From positions 35,282 to 99,281 of IMG/VR virus record IMGVR_UViG_3300030099_005086: a stretch of 64,000 nt of DNA, one strand, 5' to 3'. Below the pieces are notes generated by a model. That model was not told where the DNA came from. It saw nothing but the letters and a program-made list of their open reading frames with translations, and ran no database searches. The translations under genes were made by a program, and so were the position numbers. The stretch comes from a virus. Position 1 is the stretch's first letter, and each line of letters begins with the position of its first letter. This document shows positions 29,266 through 39,569 of this stretch, one piece after another.

Positions 29266-32200
29266 TTAACATGATGCACTATTTATCCAATGTGGGAATG
29301 TTCTTTTATATTGTGCTACAGTACTTGATACTGAATCTGCATAATATTGTCCATCAACTAATTCATATCTCCAATCTTGATTTTCATAAGCAGCCTGTGC
29401 TACACTAGCTGAGTTATCTCCATAAGCTCTAGAATTTGAATCAAATAATGTACCACTACTATTGAATATAATAGTTGTTCCAGATCCTTTTGCACTACAT
29501 GCTGCAGAAGAAGATACACCTGAACCAAACGTACTTGATCCCATTCTATTTGCTGTTTGTTGAGTAGGTAATGTATAAGTAGGATTATATAATGTAATAG
29601 ATTTTTGAAGAACTTTTCTAGTTATTTCTTTATCTAATGGGAAATAACCATCAATAAATGGTATTGTAGAAATCTTTTGATTAATTAATCCTGTAATAGT
29701 TAATGAACCACTTACTGTTGTTGCTAAAACTCCTTCATATGGATTTGTACCTGTCATAGCAGCTTCAGTAATAATAGAACTACTAAGTCCCATTGTTCCA
29801 TATTTAAGTGCTGCATATTGAGTAGCTGTCATTGACTCAGCTTGTACAGCCATTAAAACTTGTTTTAATAATCCTTTACTAACACCATCAGATCCATCAT
29901 GACTACCTGCTACAACTGGTATTACATACATACCATCTAATTTAAATTTAGGTGTACTTGCAGTAACATTATCTACACCAAACTGTGATTGTTGTAAACC
30001 ATTTAATACATCATTCATTTCAGTATAATGTAATTTATATGAACTAGCAACACCTAAAGAAGCAGCACCTGTTGCATTTCCATAACCATCAGTACCATTA
30101 GATTTACCTCCAAAATAAAATACAAGAACATTTGATGGTAAAGATACACCAGTTTGCCACCAAGAATTTGATGATGGTGTAAGTGTTGCTGATGACCAAC
30201 TTCCACCAGTTGCTAAAGTTGTAGCACTAAATTGTGAATATGTACCACCACTTGCACCAGCACTTCCTTTTGTTGCTATAGATGTAAGACATCTTAAATA
30301 TCCATCAGGAGTACTCGTAGTACCAGCACCACCAAATGTAGCTACAGGTAATACATATAGTTGACCTAACCAACCTGGAGCTTGTGCTTCAATTTCATCT
30401 TCAAGTGTGGTAAACATAGTTTTTATCTTAGCACCTTCTGTATCAGAAATAGAAGTACTGTCAATAAATACTACAATATCAGTATAGATATTTTGAATTG
30501 GTAATGCTCTAAATAATGTTGAAATAGATGTATCTGTTAAACTACTACCATCTGCTTTTGTTATTGCACCACTTGTAGTATATGTATCTATAAATTTAAA
30601 TCCTGATCCAGATTGATAAGTAAAATCTTGTGTATCTATCTTCCTAGGATTATTTGTAAATGTAACAGTACCTGTAGATGGTGAAGTATTAGAGTATGTG
30701 TAGAAAGACATATCAGTTTCTGCAGCTATAACATTTTGTTGTGCATTAACTGTTTTAGTAAATCTATTTGTACCATCCGTATTTAACTCTGATACTTCTA
30801 CAAAACTTGCAAATTTATCATTCTGCTCTATTGCAAATGGTTCTTCACAAGAGAATACAACTTTATTTATTGTAGCAGCAGTATCAAAATCTACATCATA
30901 ATCAGCATATACATATCTTGTAATACTTTGTGGAGAAACAATTCTATCTACAAATCTCCAACCATCACCCATAACAGGTGTTCCTGTAACAGCATAAGTA
31001 GTACTATTTGTTACAAGTGAAGCATCTGGATCATTTACAGATACTGGTAAACCTGGTGATACAGAAACTTTTGGAGTTCCAGCAACAGGTACAAAGAATG
31101 GAGATAGACTTTGTACAAATGAAGTAGCAAACTGAACAGATGCAGAAACAATCTGTGTATCTGTAGGTGTTGTCTCTACTGGAGCACATGCTGCAATAAA
31201 ATATGGATTAGTTACTGATCCACTACTTAATGTTTCTGAAATAATTAATGGAACTATTTGTCTTGTTATATCAATAGATCCTGAAGCAGGGTTAGTAGCA
31301 GAATTAAAGCTAGCTGCTGCTATACTAATATTTGCACATGTAATACCTGTTGTAGTTACTTGACTTGTACTAGCTAAATATTCTTTTGAAGCAACACCTT
31401 TTGGTAAAACATATACATTAACAGTAAATGTAGTACCTGATGATAGTGTTCCACCAATTGTTTGTGCAGTAAATGATACACTAGGTGGAGTATATAATTT
31501 GTTAAAGTGAGTTGATCCTGCAGAATTAATCATTTCTATTCTTACACTATCAGATGAACTTAAATTACTTGCATCTAATGTAGCTGTAATACTTGTTGTA
31601 CCAGGTGTAAATGAAATAGAAGGTTTAGGTTGTGTTGCAGTAATAACTCTATTTACTATTCTTTCACATTGTGAACCTGCAGAGTTACTAAAACAGAAAG
31701 GAACTTCTACATCATAACTACTTGATGAAGCACTTAAACCTGATATAGAAATATTTGTTCCTGTTGAACTAGATGTAAAAGAACTAATTATAACATTACT
31801 TTCAATACTATTTCTATTATCATCTGTAATCTTAATACGTGCTCCTGTAGGATTACAATCAGTAAATCCAGCTGGTAATATTGAATTATTAAAGTTTAAG
31901 TTTATATCTGTAACAGCACCAACAGATCCAACTGTTGTAGCAATAACATCATAAATAATACCTGAACATGTAGTTGGACTTGTAGTGTCAATTAAACCAT
32001 CAAGAGCATTACGTATATCATTTACAGTTAACCATAAATTTTGAAATGATTGTGCAAGATTTGAAGGATTAGTTACCCAACCAGTAACACCATTCATATT
32101 ACCATCACCATTGAGAGTTTTCTTTTGATTTAAACCTGACTCTTGATAACCAATACCAGTTATAATTTGAGGTGCTGTACCTGTTGCATTTAATAGTTCA

Positions 32201-32886
32201 CCAAATGCAGACTCAGTATTTTTTAATACAATATCTACATCTTGAGGTCTACCAGGTGTACCAACAGTTGTAGGAACTACTTGTGGTAATGATTGTTTAT
32301 CACTAAAATTTTTTATATTTCTTTCATTAGTTCTTATACGGTTTTCATGATCATCTAATTGAAGTCTATGAACACTATGGCTACTTTTAATATCACAGAA
32401 AAGATTTTGTACAGCCTCTATCCAACTGTTAAAACTCATTTGTGTTCCACCTACTACATCACCATTAAGTTGATTTTCACTTAATACGTCTACAAAACAT
32501 GTTTGTAAAGATACACTGCATTCAAGAACTTCTTTACAATCTGTTACTGCACTACCATTACTACCACCACCATCTTCTTGTAGCTCATCACATAATGCAG
32601 TAATCATTACTTGTAATAATTCTCCTAATGTTTGAGGATTACCATAACCTTGTTCTCTAAGACAATCATAATTTAAAGTTGTAACATCTTGAGTAAGTAT
32701 GTTAATATCTATATTAACATCAGTAGTAAGTTTACAAAGTTTTTCACCTAATGCAGCTACTACAGTACTAACAGTATCACCATTACAAATACTCAAACAA
32801 GAAATATCTGGTCCTTGCCATACTACGCAATTACTAGAAATTTCATCACATCCGTGTGCAGAACTTGAATTATAATTTGGTCTCAT
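29266..32886 (-). CDS. Long tail-fibre / appendage protein
   Basis: This 1206-residue protein starts MRPNYNSSSAHGCDEISSN. The N-terminal 200 residues are Cys-containing and helical (anchor-like). The following 500 residues are Ser/Thr-rich beta repeats like Ig/FN3 domains (ITATLDASNLSSSDSVRIEM). A segment around nt 30340-30510, YTDIVVFIDSTSIS followed by helix and strand, resembles a von Willebrand A-like fold with a degenerate metal site. The C-terminus ends in short beta motifs (DGQYYADSVSSTVAQYKRTF). Low-complexity Ser/Thr composition and position after the 1457-residue appendage gene suggest a host-recognition fibre. No depolymerase motif is visible. Confidence 0.65.
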   Translation of the reverse strand: MRPNYNSSSAHGCDEISSNCVVWQGPDISCLSICNGDTVSTVVAALGEKLCKLTTDVNIDINILTQDVTTLNYDCLREQGYGNPQTLGELLQVMITALCDELQEDGGGSNGSAVTDCKEVLECSVSLQTCFVDVLSENQLNGDVVGGTQMSFNSWIEAVQNLFCDIKSSHSVHRLQLDDHENRIRTNERNIKNFSDKQSLPQVVPTTVGTPGRPQDVDIVLKNTESAFGELLNATGTAPQIITGIGYQESGLNQKKTLNGDGNMNGVTGWVTNPSNLAQSFQNLWLTVNDIRNALDGLIDTTSPTTCSGIIYDVIATTVGSVGAVTDINLNFNNSILPAGFTDCNPTGARIKITDDNRNSIESNVIISSFTSSSTGTNISISGLSASSSSYDVEVPFCFSNSAGSQCERIVNRVITATQPKPSISFTPGTTSITATLDASNLSSSDSVRIEMINSAGSTHFNKLYTPPSVSFTAQTIGGTLSSGTTFTVNVYVLPKGVASKEYLASTSQVTTTGITCANISIAAASFNSATNPASGSIDITRQIVPLIISETLSSGSVTNPYFIAACAPVETTPTDTQIVSASVQFATSFVQSLSPFFVPVAGTPKVSVSPGLPVSVNDPDASLVTNSTTYAVTGTPVMGDGWRFVDRIVSPQSITRYVYADYDVDFDTAATINKVVFSCEEPFAIEQNDKFASFVEVSELNTDGTNRFTKTVNAQQNVIAAETDMSFYTYSNTSPSTGTVTFTNNPRKIDTQDFTYQSGSGFKFIDTYTTSGAITKADGSSLTDTSISTLFRALPIQNIYTDIVVFIDSTSISDTEGAKIKTMFTTLEDEIEAQAPGWLGQLYVLPVATFGGAGTTSTPDGYLRCLTSIATKGSAGASGGTYSQFSATTLATGGSWSSATLTPSSNSWWQTGVSLPSNVLVFYFGGKSNGTDGYGNATGAASLGVASSYKLHYTEMNDVLNGLQQSQFGVDNVTASTPKFKLDGMYVIPVVAGSHDGSDGVSKGLLKQVLMAVQAESMTATQYAALKYGTMGLSSSIITEAAMTGTNPYEGVLATTVSGSLTITGLINQKISTIPFIDGYFPLDKEITRKVLQKSITLYNPTYTLPTQQTANRMGSSTFGSGVSSSAACSAKGSGTTIIFNSSGTLFDSNSRAYGDNSASVAQAAYENQDWRYELVDGQYYADSVSSTVAQYKRTFPHWINSASC

Positions 32887-32925
32887 ATCTTTTTATAGAT
32901 TTATCATTGTATATAACCTACATAT

Positions 32926-32940
32926 TAATATACAAAATAT
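32926..32940 (-). promoter_or_regulatory. Candidate minus-strand promoter before the fibre gene
   Basis: Minus strand ATATTTTGTATATTA lies about 40 bases upstream of the fibre start at 32886, in the 87-base gap after the 1457-residue gene. It matches the T-run/TTTTGTA/ATTA element also found near 27340, 38095 and 53058. No terminator hairpin is visible in this gap, so it could add to read-through transcription. Confidence 0.35.
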
Positions 32941-32973
32941 TATTTAATTTATTTATTTTATTTTTCATTATCA

Positions 32974-35900
32974 TTATGGGATAGTAAATGTCAACCCAAG
33001 TAAATCATCACCAGCTAGTGAACCTGCAGCTTCTCCATTATTTTTAAATAGAATCTGATATGTTTGTCCTGAAACAAATCCATCTATTTCAAGAACACCA
33101 CTAAGTATAGTTTCTTGTATATCAATAGGTCCTCCTATTACAGTAGGATCAAAAAACTCTCCAGGAGTTGTTACATTTTCTAAAGAAACAACAGTTATCA
33201 AATGCATTTCAACTGTATTTATAGCATTTAAAAAAGGAATATAATTATAAAATTGAGCAAATCTCATTTTATAAAGTCCAGTATAATTTTGACCTTGATA
33301 TGTATATGTAACTGGATTATCTGAACAAAATACTTGATTTTCTATTCCCCAAGTATATCTTACATTAGTAGATACACCATTACTATTTATAACGTTACCA
33401 TAATTTCTTTGACCAGTAAATCTAGATGGACCAACTGGATATCCAAGACCATCACAAGGATTAGGACCATCTGATTCTAATGTAAATGTTGTTGTTGCAG
33501 TACAAGCTGCACTACTATATACATTATCTGTAGCTGTTATAGTAAATGTACCTGTAGGTAATGCATCACTATCTACAGTAAAACCAGAAGAATCAGTTAT
33601 AGTAAAACTAAAGTCACCTGAACCACCAACAGTACTTATTTGTATATTACCATCAGTAGCACCATCAAATGTAGGATTAGTTTGTGAATCTATCACTATA
33701 GCAAAATTAGCACAATACGTACAAGATCCATCATCTGCATCAGCACTTGGATTATAATTATCAGCATTTGGATCAGTACATCCTTCTGAAGTAGTTTGAC
33801 ATAGAATTGTAACTTGTGTTGAAGCAGTGCAACCATAAGTTACATCAACAATAGTGGCAATATAAACACCAGGTGCTAAAGCAAATGGATTCTGTGGCAC
33901 ACCAGCAAGGTTAGTAATAGTTAAAGTATAATCATTACTACCGTTAACACCAGTAGCCGTCACATAACCACTAGAACCAGAACATAGTGCATTATGACCA
34001 ATACTTAAAATTTCTATATCAAAATTATTACAATACTCACAACTTCCATCATCTTCAGTTGCTTGAGGATTATAGTTATCAGCACCAGAATCTGTACAAC
34101 CAACAAAACTACAACTACCATCGTCTTGACATGCATTAGGATCATAATTAACTGCAGCAGGATTAGTACAACCTCTAATATAACAACAAGATCCGTCATC
34201 ATAAGTTGCAGATGGATTATAATTAATAGCATCAGGATCCATGCATCCTCCAACATCATTGCCACCATCTACAGTTACAATCTCTTCTTGAACACATACA
34301 TCTTTAAGTGCATCTATGTTTGGTGTAATTACTATCCTGTAATCACCAGCAGCAAGTCCAGTAATTAAAAGAGTAGTCCCTGATAAACCAATTGGCTCTA
34401 TAGCAGTAGGAACTGTTGCACCACCTGGTAAAGGTATGATTTCAAAATTATAATGTCCATATTGTCCTGCAGTCAAAGTTATATTACCATTAGCAATTGT
34501 TTCATCAGTACTAAGATCTAATCCTACATTATAAAAATAAATTGCACCATTATGATCTCCTGCTGCAGCTGGACCAGTATCTGGAACAAAACTATATACA
34601 GGATCATATACAGGACAGAATAAACAACTTCCGTCATCTTCTGTAGCATTAGGATTATAATTAGCTGATCCTGGATCTGTACATCCTACTATTTTAGGAA
34701 TTTCTACATCACATTCTTCAATAACTGGTGGTTCACATATTATTTCACAAGGATCATTTACAGTAACATTGATAAGTGTTGATCTACAATGACCTTGAAC
34801 TTGCCAACAATGTTCTAATCCAAATGTATGAACATAATCAGATGGATTACTATAACTATCTAAAAATATTGTAAAATCTAATTGACCTAATTCATCTGTA
34901 TGTCCTAAATTACCACCATTATTAATAACTTCATATCCTTGTACTGGTGTACCATTTTGTGTTACAACTTGAACTTTAACACATTCATAGTTAACTGATT
35001 CTAAATCTGTATCAGGATTAAATTTAGGATTACAATTTCCTTTTGCATTTTTAACACAATTTATATCAACCCATGCAGGAGCTCCTTGTGCATTTCCATC
35101 ATAATGTACAATATTATATGTTACTGAATCATATACTTTTTCTTCTTTATCATCCCAAGCACATAATTCTTTTTTAATTGTTCTTTTATCAATTGTATTA
35201 TGGCAGATATTTGTCATACCATATCTCATAGATGCCATTGTTTGATAAACATCAGTACTAAATTTACATTCAGTATCTATTCTTTTTATTTCTTCATCTG
35301 ATAATTCTATTTCTGTTATTGTACCTGTACCATCAGTTGTATCATATCTACAACTACCATCATCAGTATTAGCTTGTGGATCATAGTTGTTAGATGTAGG
35401 ATCAGTACAACCATATTTTATAGGAATACATGAGCCATCATCTTCATTAGCATCAGGATTGTAATTAAATGAGTTAGGATCAGTACAACCTCTAAGATTA
35501 TACTGACAAGAACCATCGTCAACAGTAGCCTCTGGATTATAATTTGTTGAACTAGGATCAGTACAACCTGGTATATCAACTAATAAATTATTTGGATTTA
35601 CTCCTGCATTAAATATATTTTGAGTAAAGCATCCATTAGCATCAGTTACTACAAGATAAAATGCATATTGTGTATTACCCCAACCATCAATACCAGCTGT
35701 TTCATTAAATGAAGTAGCATAATTTCCTATATTAAGTAATAAACCTGATGAACCACTTTGTATTAATTGACCATTACCAATTTCTGTAGCAGTATTAACA
35801 TCTATTGAAGTATCATATGCATAAAAATCAAAGTTAAGAGGTGCTGTTGGTCCACCTGATTCATTTACATTAGTTACAGTAAAATTAAAATCTGTATCAC

Positions 35901-37347
35901 TATTAGAAAAGTAATTACTTTGAAGACTAAAACCAACATCATCACATGGATCTTCTCCTACATTTCCACTAACACATGCTTCACATCCAGTGCCTGAAGC
36001 TGCGTTAGGAAAATTACCTATAATCTCTATATCTTCAGGTAGTGTAGTTATAAAAGTATTTACACTAACTGCATTAGTACCATCAGCTGTACTATGAAAA
36101 TAAAAACATTGTCCTGCTGGATTATTATTACCAGCAATATTAATACCATTTAATTTAATAACTGTTGTATTAGGTAATACAGGTAAATTATTTTCAATAT
36201 TATTATCTGCTAATAGTTGAAAAAATGCAGCATTTGAATCTACATAAGTTTGTAAATTAGATTCACCACTTTCTATAAAATCAATTGTATTAAAACCAGG
36301 AGCACCACTAGTAGGTAAACCAGCTCCATTTAAACCTATTGTAACAATATTACCATTCCAACAACTTTTAAATTGATAAACTATTTCTGCAACAGATCTA
36401 TCATCAGATCTTTCATCATTTACTGAAGTTGATTGAAAATTAAAACTTTGAACTTGTTCTTGACTTGTTTCTGCTGGTAAATTTATAGTTTCACTACCTT
36501 CATCATCAGGTCTTGAATCATCAACTATAAAATCAACTATGTCATTATTTACATCATCATCTTCTAAAGAATTATAACTCTCTGATACACGATTACAATT
36601 TCTTACTGCAAATTCAAATTTACTCCAAACAACAACTGATCTATTTAAAACACTACTAAATCTTCCAAGTCTCCTTTTTCTACGTCTATTTCTTCTAATT
36701 GATACTGAAACTGCTTTAACTACTCCATTAATACAATAAAATCCTTTAACTCTAATTCTACCTGGTCTATTTCTATCTATATCAATTATTTCAGCACTTT
36801 CTTCATTACTATCATTAACATCAGTAACATCACCTGTTTCAGTATCTACTATTTGATTTGATAAATTAGATATAAGATTAGTATCTGCTGGACGTCCTTC
36901 ATTTGCAGCATCTTGTAGTTCCTGTTGAATCTGTTGTACAATTTGTTGATTAGCTAAAGAAATATCTTGAGCAGAACTATCTTTATCTAAAAATGCTGGT
37001 GTTGGCTTAAGATCTTCTGGCCTTGGATCAGATGCTGGTTTTTCACCAAGAAGTGGTCTATAAATACCTTTTTCTATATCACGTATAACTAGTTGTTCTG
37101 CTATAATTAATCCTACTCTTTCAAGTTGTATAGCTGTACATTTAAGATAATCTTTAAGAACTTTTTCATACTGATCAGAATTAACTTTAAAAACCTTATA
37201 ATTATGTCTAGATAAACAGTCAGCAATAAGAGAAATATAAAGTTTACTAGCCTCAGCTTCTTTTCTTAAACTGTCTAAATCTAAAGTTACATTATAAAAA
37301 TTACCTTTAAATTCATACCTTTGTACTCCGTCTTGTAACCTTAACAT
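32974..37347 (-). CDS. Long virion appendage protein with eight GCTDP...DDGSC repeats
   Basis: This 1457-residue protein begins MLRLQDGVQRYEFKG. The N-terminal 230 residues are helical and end in a basic patch (SIRRNRRRKRRLGRF). Acidic linkers and beta domains follow. Between about residues 590 and 1210 there are eight copies of GCTDPxxxNYNPxAxxDDGSC (groups of three, one, three and one), cysteine-stabilised and Asp-rich, probably calcium binding. Between them lie SprB/PKD-like strands (GSGDFSFTITDSSG) and a carboxypeptidase-regulatory-like stretch (VQGYEVINNGGNLGHTDELG). Such repeats are common in secreted Bacteroidetes proteins, so recruitment from a host is likely. By position next to the fibre it is probably an adsorption appendage. 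Confidence 0.7.
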   Translation of the reverse strand: MLRLQDGVQRYEFKGNFYNVTLDLDSLRKEAEASKLYISLIADCLSRHNYKVFKVNSDQYEKVLKDYLKCTAIQLERVGLIIAEQLVIRDIEKGIYRPLLGEKPASDPRPEDLKPTPAFLDKDSSAQDISLANQQIVQQIQQELQDAANEGRPADTNLISNLSNQIVDTETGDVTDVNDSNEESAEIIDIDRNRPGRIRVKGFYCINGVVKAVSVSIRRNRRRKRRLGRFSSVLNRSVVVWSKFEFAVRNCNRVSESYNSLEDDDVNNDIVDFIVDDSRPDDEGSETINLPAETSQEQVQSFNFQSTSVNDERSDDRSVAEIVYQFKSCWNGNIVTIGLNGAGLPTSGAPGFNTIDFIESGESNLQTYVDSNAAFFQLLADNNIENNLPVLPNTTVIKLNGINIAGNNNPAGQCFYFHSTADGTNAVSVNTFITTLPEDIEIIGNFPNAASGTGCEACVSGNVGEDPCDDVGFSLQSNYFSNSDTDFNFTVTNVNESGGPTAPLNFDFYAYDTSIDVNTATEIGNGQLIQSGSSGLLLNIGNYATSFNETAGIDGWGNTQYAFYLVVTDANGCFTQNIFNAGVNPNNLLVDIPGCTDPSSTNYNPEATVDDGSCQYNLRGCTDPNSFNYNPDANEDDGSCIPIKYGCTDPTSNNYDPQANTDDGSCRYDTTDGTGTITEIELSDEEIKRIDTECKFSTDVYQTMASMRYGMTNICHNTIDKRTIKKELCAWDDKEEKVYDSVTYNIVHYDGNAQGAPAWVDINCVKNAKGNCNPKFNPDTDLESVNYECVKVQVVTQNGTPVQGYEVINNGGNLGHTDELGQLDFTIFLDSYSNPSDYVHTFGLEHCWQVQGHCRSTLINVTVNDPCEIICEPPVIEECDVEIPKIVGCTDPGSANYNPNATEDDGSCLFCPVYDPVYSFVPDTGPAAAGDHNGAIYFYNVGLDLSTDETIANGNITLTAGQYGHYNFEIIPLPGGATVPTAIEPIGLSGTTLLITGLAAGDYRIVITPNIDALKDVCVQEEIVTVDGGNDVGGCMDPDAINYNPSATYDDGSCCYIRGCTNPAAVNYDPNACQDDGSCSFVGCTDSGADNYNPQATEDDGSCEYCNNFDIEILSIGHNALCSGSSGYVTATGVNGSNDYTLTITNLAGVPQNPFALAPGVYIATIVDVTYGCTASTQVTILCQTTSEGCTDPNADNYNPSADADDGSCTYCANFAIVIDSQTNPTFDGATDGNIQISTVGGSGDFSFTITDSSGFTVDSDALPTGTFTITATDNVYSSAACTATTTFTLESDGPNPCDGLGYPVGPSRFTGQRNYGNVINSNGVSTNVRYTWGIENQVFCSDNPVTYTYQGQNYTGLYKMRFAQFYNYIPFLNAINTVEMHLITVVSLENVTTPGEFFDPTVIGGPIDIQETILSGVLEIDGFVSGQTYQILFKNNGEAAGSLAGDDLLGLTFTIP
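33715..35580 (-). repeat. Eight-copy GCTDP...DDGSC coding repeat (clustered 3+1+3+1)
   Basis: Each unit is about 23-26 codons with the frame GC-T/M-DP or NP, NYNP or NYDP, and DDGSC. Units lie near 35340-35580 (three in tandem), 34618-34690 (one), 34030-34260 (three) and 33715-33785 (one). DNA identity between copies is lower than protein identity, so the copies are old or under protein-level selection and are not recent tandem duplications. Confidence 0.85.
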
Positions 37348-37491
37348 TTACTTATTTGTTATTACCTTTTTATTATATTCAGTTAAGCAAATTTTACATA
37401 CAGTTTTGCCATCTACAGCTTTAGCTTTTTGACATCCACATGAAAAAGTTGTTTTGCAGTTTACACATTGATTTGGGTTTGGAGTACTCAT
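37348..37491 (-). CDS. 47-residue zinc-ribbon-like peptide
   Basis: A small frame runs from ATG 37489-37491 to a TAA abutting the ATG of the 1457-residue gene. The product starts MSTPNPNQCVNCKTTFSCGC and continues to VCKICLTEY. Its three cysteine pairs (CVNC, CGC, CKIC) suggest a zinc ribbon or knuckle. It fills the space between two virion genes exactly (stop and next start are adjacent), supporting a real, coupled gene. Function is unknown; a small structural or assembly factor is possible. Confidence 0.6.
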   Translation of the reverse strand: MSTPNPNQCVNCKTTFSCGCQKAKAVDGKTVCKICLTEYNKKVITNK

Positions 37492-37506
37492 TTTGGTTTG
37501 ATTACA

Positions 37507-38058
37507 TTAACAACTAATATTACATACAATTTTTTCTAATTTTCTTTTTGCAAAATTATATAATTCCATACCTTCATGTGGTGAATTACAATATTCTACT
37601 TTAGCTTTTGCAGCATCAATCATAGTTCTTATAAACTTCATTTCTAAAAGTAAATCTTTCATTTTACCTTTAGGTTCACAAGGTGTAATATCTATATCAC
37701 AAAGTTTCTTATAATATGAACACATAATATTACAAGTTCTTAAAACGTTATATTCTACAAAAACTTTATCATTAGGAGCTACACTATATCTAACTATGTA
37801 TACTCCATCAGGAACATTAGATCTATTTGAACCACCACATCCAGTTGTTTGTAATCCTAAATTACAAGCTGTTAATGGTAAATCAAATCCAGGTTGTACC
37901 TCTATAAGTTTTCCTTGATTCCTACCTGGTGCTGTTATAAGTAACTCAGGACAAGTGACATCCATGTTAGAAGAATATTCACTTACATCTTTTACTCTAA
38001 AAATTTCACAACTAGCTACTTCAGGAACCTCTAATCTTAGTATATGTCTATTAGCCAT
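37507..38058 (-). CDS. Putative structural protein, unknown
   Basis: This 183-residue protein begins MANRHILRLEVPEVASCEIF. A beta-rich N-terminal domain with spaced cysteines (DVTCPELL, ACNLGLQTTGCGGSNRS) is followed by strands (GVYIVRYSVAPNDKVFVEYN) and a helical, basic C-terminus (KMKDLLLEMKFIRTMIDAAKAK). It looks like a small appendage or connector protein. It is the first gene after the terminator near 38120 and has its own candidate promoter, so it probably leads the appendage operon (37.5k to 28.7k). I do not recognise the family. Confidence 0.55.
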   Translation of the reverse strand: MANRHILRLEVPEVASCEIFRVKDVSEYSSNMDVTCPELLITAPGRNQGKLIEVQPGFDLPLTACNLGLQTTGCGGSNRSNVPDGVYIVRYSVAPNDKVFVEYNVLRTCNIMCSYYKKLCDIDITPCEPKGKMKDLLLEMKFIRTMIDAAKAKVEYCNSPHEGMELYNFAKRKLEKIVCNISC

Positions 38059-38085
38059 TTATAATAATATTAACTCAGTGTTCAT

Positions 38086-38107
38086 TAATAATATACAAAA
38101 AATATTA
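38086..38107 (-). promoter_or_regulatory. Candidate promoter leading the appendage operon
   Basis: Minus strand TAATATTTTTTGTATATTATTA lies directly downstream of the terminator at 38112-38142 and about 30 bases before the start at 38058. Terminator followed at once by this motif is what one expects at an operon boundary, which makes it the best-supported of the four similar sites. Confidence 0.45.
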
Positions 38108-38111
38108 GTAT

Positions 38112-38142
38112 AAAAAAAAAGGTGGGAACTAAATCCCACCTT
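38112..38142 (-). terminator. Strong rho-independent terminator after the 434-residue structural gene
   Basis: On the minus strand AAGGTGGGA pairs with TCCCACCTT over a 6-base loop (nine pairs) and is followed by a run of seven T. It lies about 23 bases after the stop at 38165 and closes the head/neck transcript. Confidence 0.9.
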
Positions 38143-38164
38143 CTTAATAAATATAATAAAACTA

Positions 38165-39469
38165 TTACGGTGCATCAAATCCTTCATGAGCACTAAACCC
38201 AGTACTCATATCTGTAGGAGTGCTACCAGCTCCAAATGCTTTAACAGCAAGTTGAGTTAATAAAGCAACTACTTCTGTCTTAAGACCTGAAGTATCAGTA
38301 CCAATAGTTCCAATTTTAATTAAATACTGATCATTATCAAATACACCAGTAGGATTGTTAAAACGTGGAACGGTATGTAATAAATAAAATACATCATATA
38401 AAGCACTTCTAGTAATACCATAATTAGATACTGTCATCTGCTCAATCTCATTCATACGTACAGCATCTTTATTACCTTGGTGATAATAGTTTTGCTTGTA
38501 ACGATCAAACATCAATGAATCTCTAAGTAAAGTTTCACCTTTAGTCTCAGCTTGAGTTCCTTTAGTTTCTACAGCAGTAGAACAAGAATCTTCACATGGA
38601 TCACCTTCTCTATCAAAAAACTCAGCAAATAATTCCATTGGTTGTTTTCCATAGAAATCACGTGAATCAAATGTAGGATCTGAGAATGTAGTTTCTAAAC
38701 TTGATTTAGGAGTAATAGTAAGTTTAGCTAAAAAACTAGTAGTTACAGTATATGTACCTTCAATAATTCCATCTAAAGTTGCAATTACTGCATCTGCATT
38801 TGCTCCACCTGTTGCAAAACCATCAGTATCAACACTTGTACTATATCCAGATCCTGTATCTATTTCAAGTTTTACATCAACAAGAGAAAAAGTAATAGGA
38901 TCACTTACAATTTGTTTTGCCCAAGTTGCATAAACTACAGCAGGATGTAATAAAGTACCTGCAGTACAATTACAATATCCATCAAACTGTAACAATTGAT
39001 AATGATTACGGTTTAAAAGTCTAAGAACTGGAGATCCTTTAAGATCTAATCTCATTGCTTTGTAGTATCCACCTGCAAGTACATCATCACAATCCCAACA
39101 TCCACCATCAGCTGGAGCTGCAGAAGTAATAACTACACTTGGTTCAAGTCCAGCTACATCTGGTTGATGTCCTATAAAGCGTATATACTTAGGAACAATA
39201 ATTTTGGATTTCCAAGACTCTTGGTATCCTCCGTGGAATTCATTTCCACCTAACGTGTCAGACAAACCTGTACCTTTCATTGGTGAACCCATACCTATAA
39301 GGTATTTATTAGAGGTATTTGCATTTAAACTACCAGATGCTACTGTTTGATAATCAAGAGCATCTAATACACCTATCTGAAGTGCAGTAAGAGCACTTGA
39401 TGCTACACCGTTACCAGCAGCAGATCCAGGTACAAACGTTTGTTGAAACGCGTGATTAAAATAAGCCAT
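38165..39469 (-). CDS. Putative abundant structural protein (434 residues)
   Basis: The product starts MAYFNHAFQQTFVPGSAAGNG and is Gly/Ala/Thr-rich with predicted beta strands, a Cys cluster (GGCWDCDDV, YCNCTAG) and a helical C-terminal part (ALYDVFYLLHTVPRF). It is followed by the strongest terminator in the arm and has a 100-base leader of its own, both consistent with high-level expression of a virion component such as a tail, auxiliary capsid or fibre-trunk protein. It reads less like an HK97 capsid than the 551-residue protein upstream. I cannot name the family. Confidence 0.55.
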   Translation of the reverse strand: MAYFNHAFQQTFVPGSAAGNGVASSALTALQIGVLDALDYQTVASGSLNANTSNKYLIGMGSPMKGTGLSDTLGGNEFHGGYQESWKSKIIVPKYIRFIGHQPDVAGLEPSVVITSAAPADGGCWDCDDVLAGGYYKAMRLDLKGSPVLRLLNRNHYQLLQFDGYCNCTAGTLLHPAVVYATWAKQIVSDPITFSLVDVKLEIDTGSGYSTSVDTDGFATGGANADAVIATLDGIIEGTYTVTTSFLAKLTITPKSSLETTFSDPTFDSRDFYGKQPMELFAEFFDREGDPCEDSCSTAVETKGTQAETKGETLLRDSLMFDRYKQNYYHQGNKDAVRMNEIEQMTVSNYGITRSALYDVFYLLHTVPRFNNPTGVFDNDQYLIKIGTIGTDTSGLKTEVVALLTQLAVKAFGAGSTPTDMSTGFSAHEGFDAP

Positions 39470-39569
39470 TTTTTTAATGCCTGTTACCAGGACTTTTTTA
39501 ATTAATAATACGTAACATATAATTGGTTTCTTATATATAATATACTAAATAAATTTAATACATTAAACT

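Noticed and set aside
33715-35580. CRISPR-like or tandem DNA repeat array
   Set aside because: Repeats are protein-level (GCTDP...DDGSC units in frame), with unequal spacing and divergent DNA; no spacers of uniform length.
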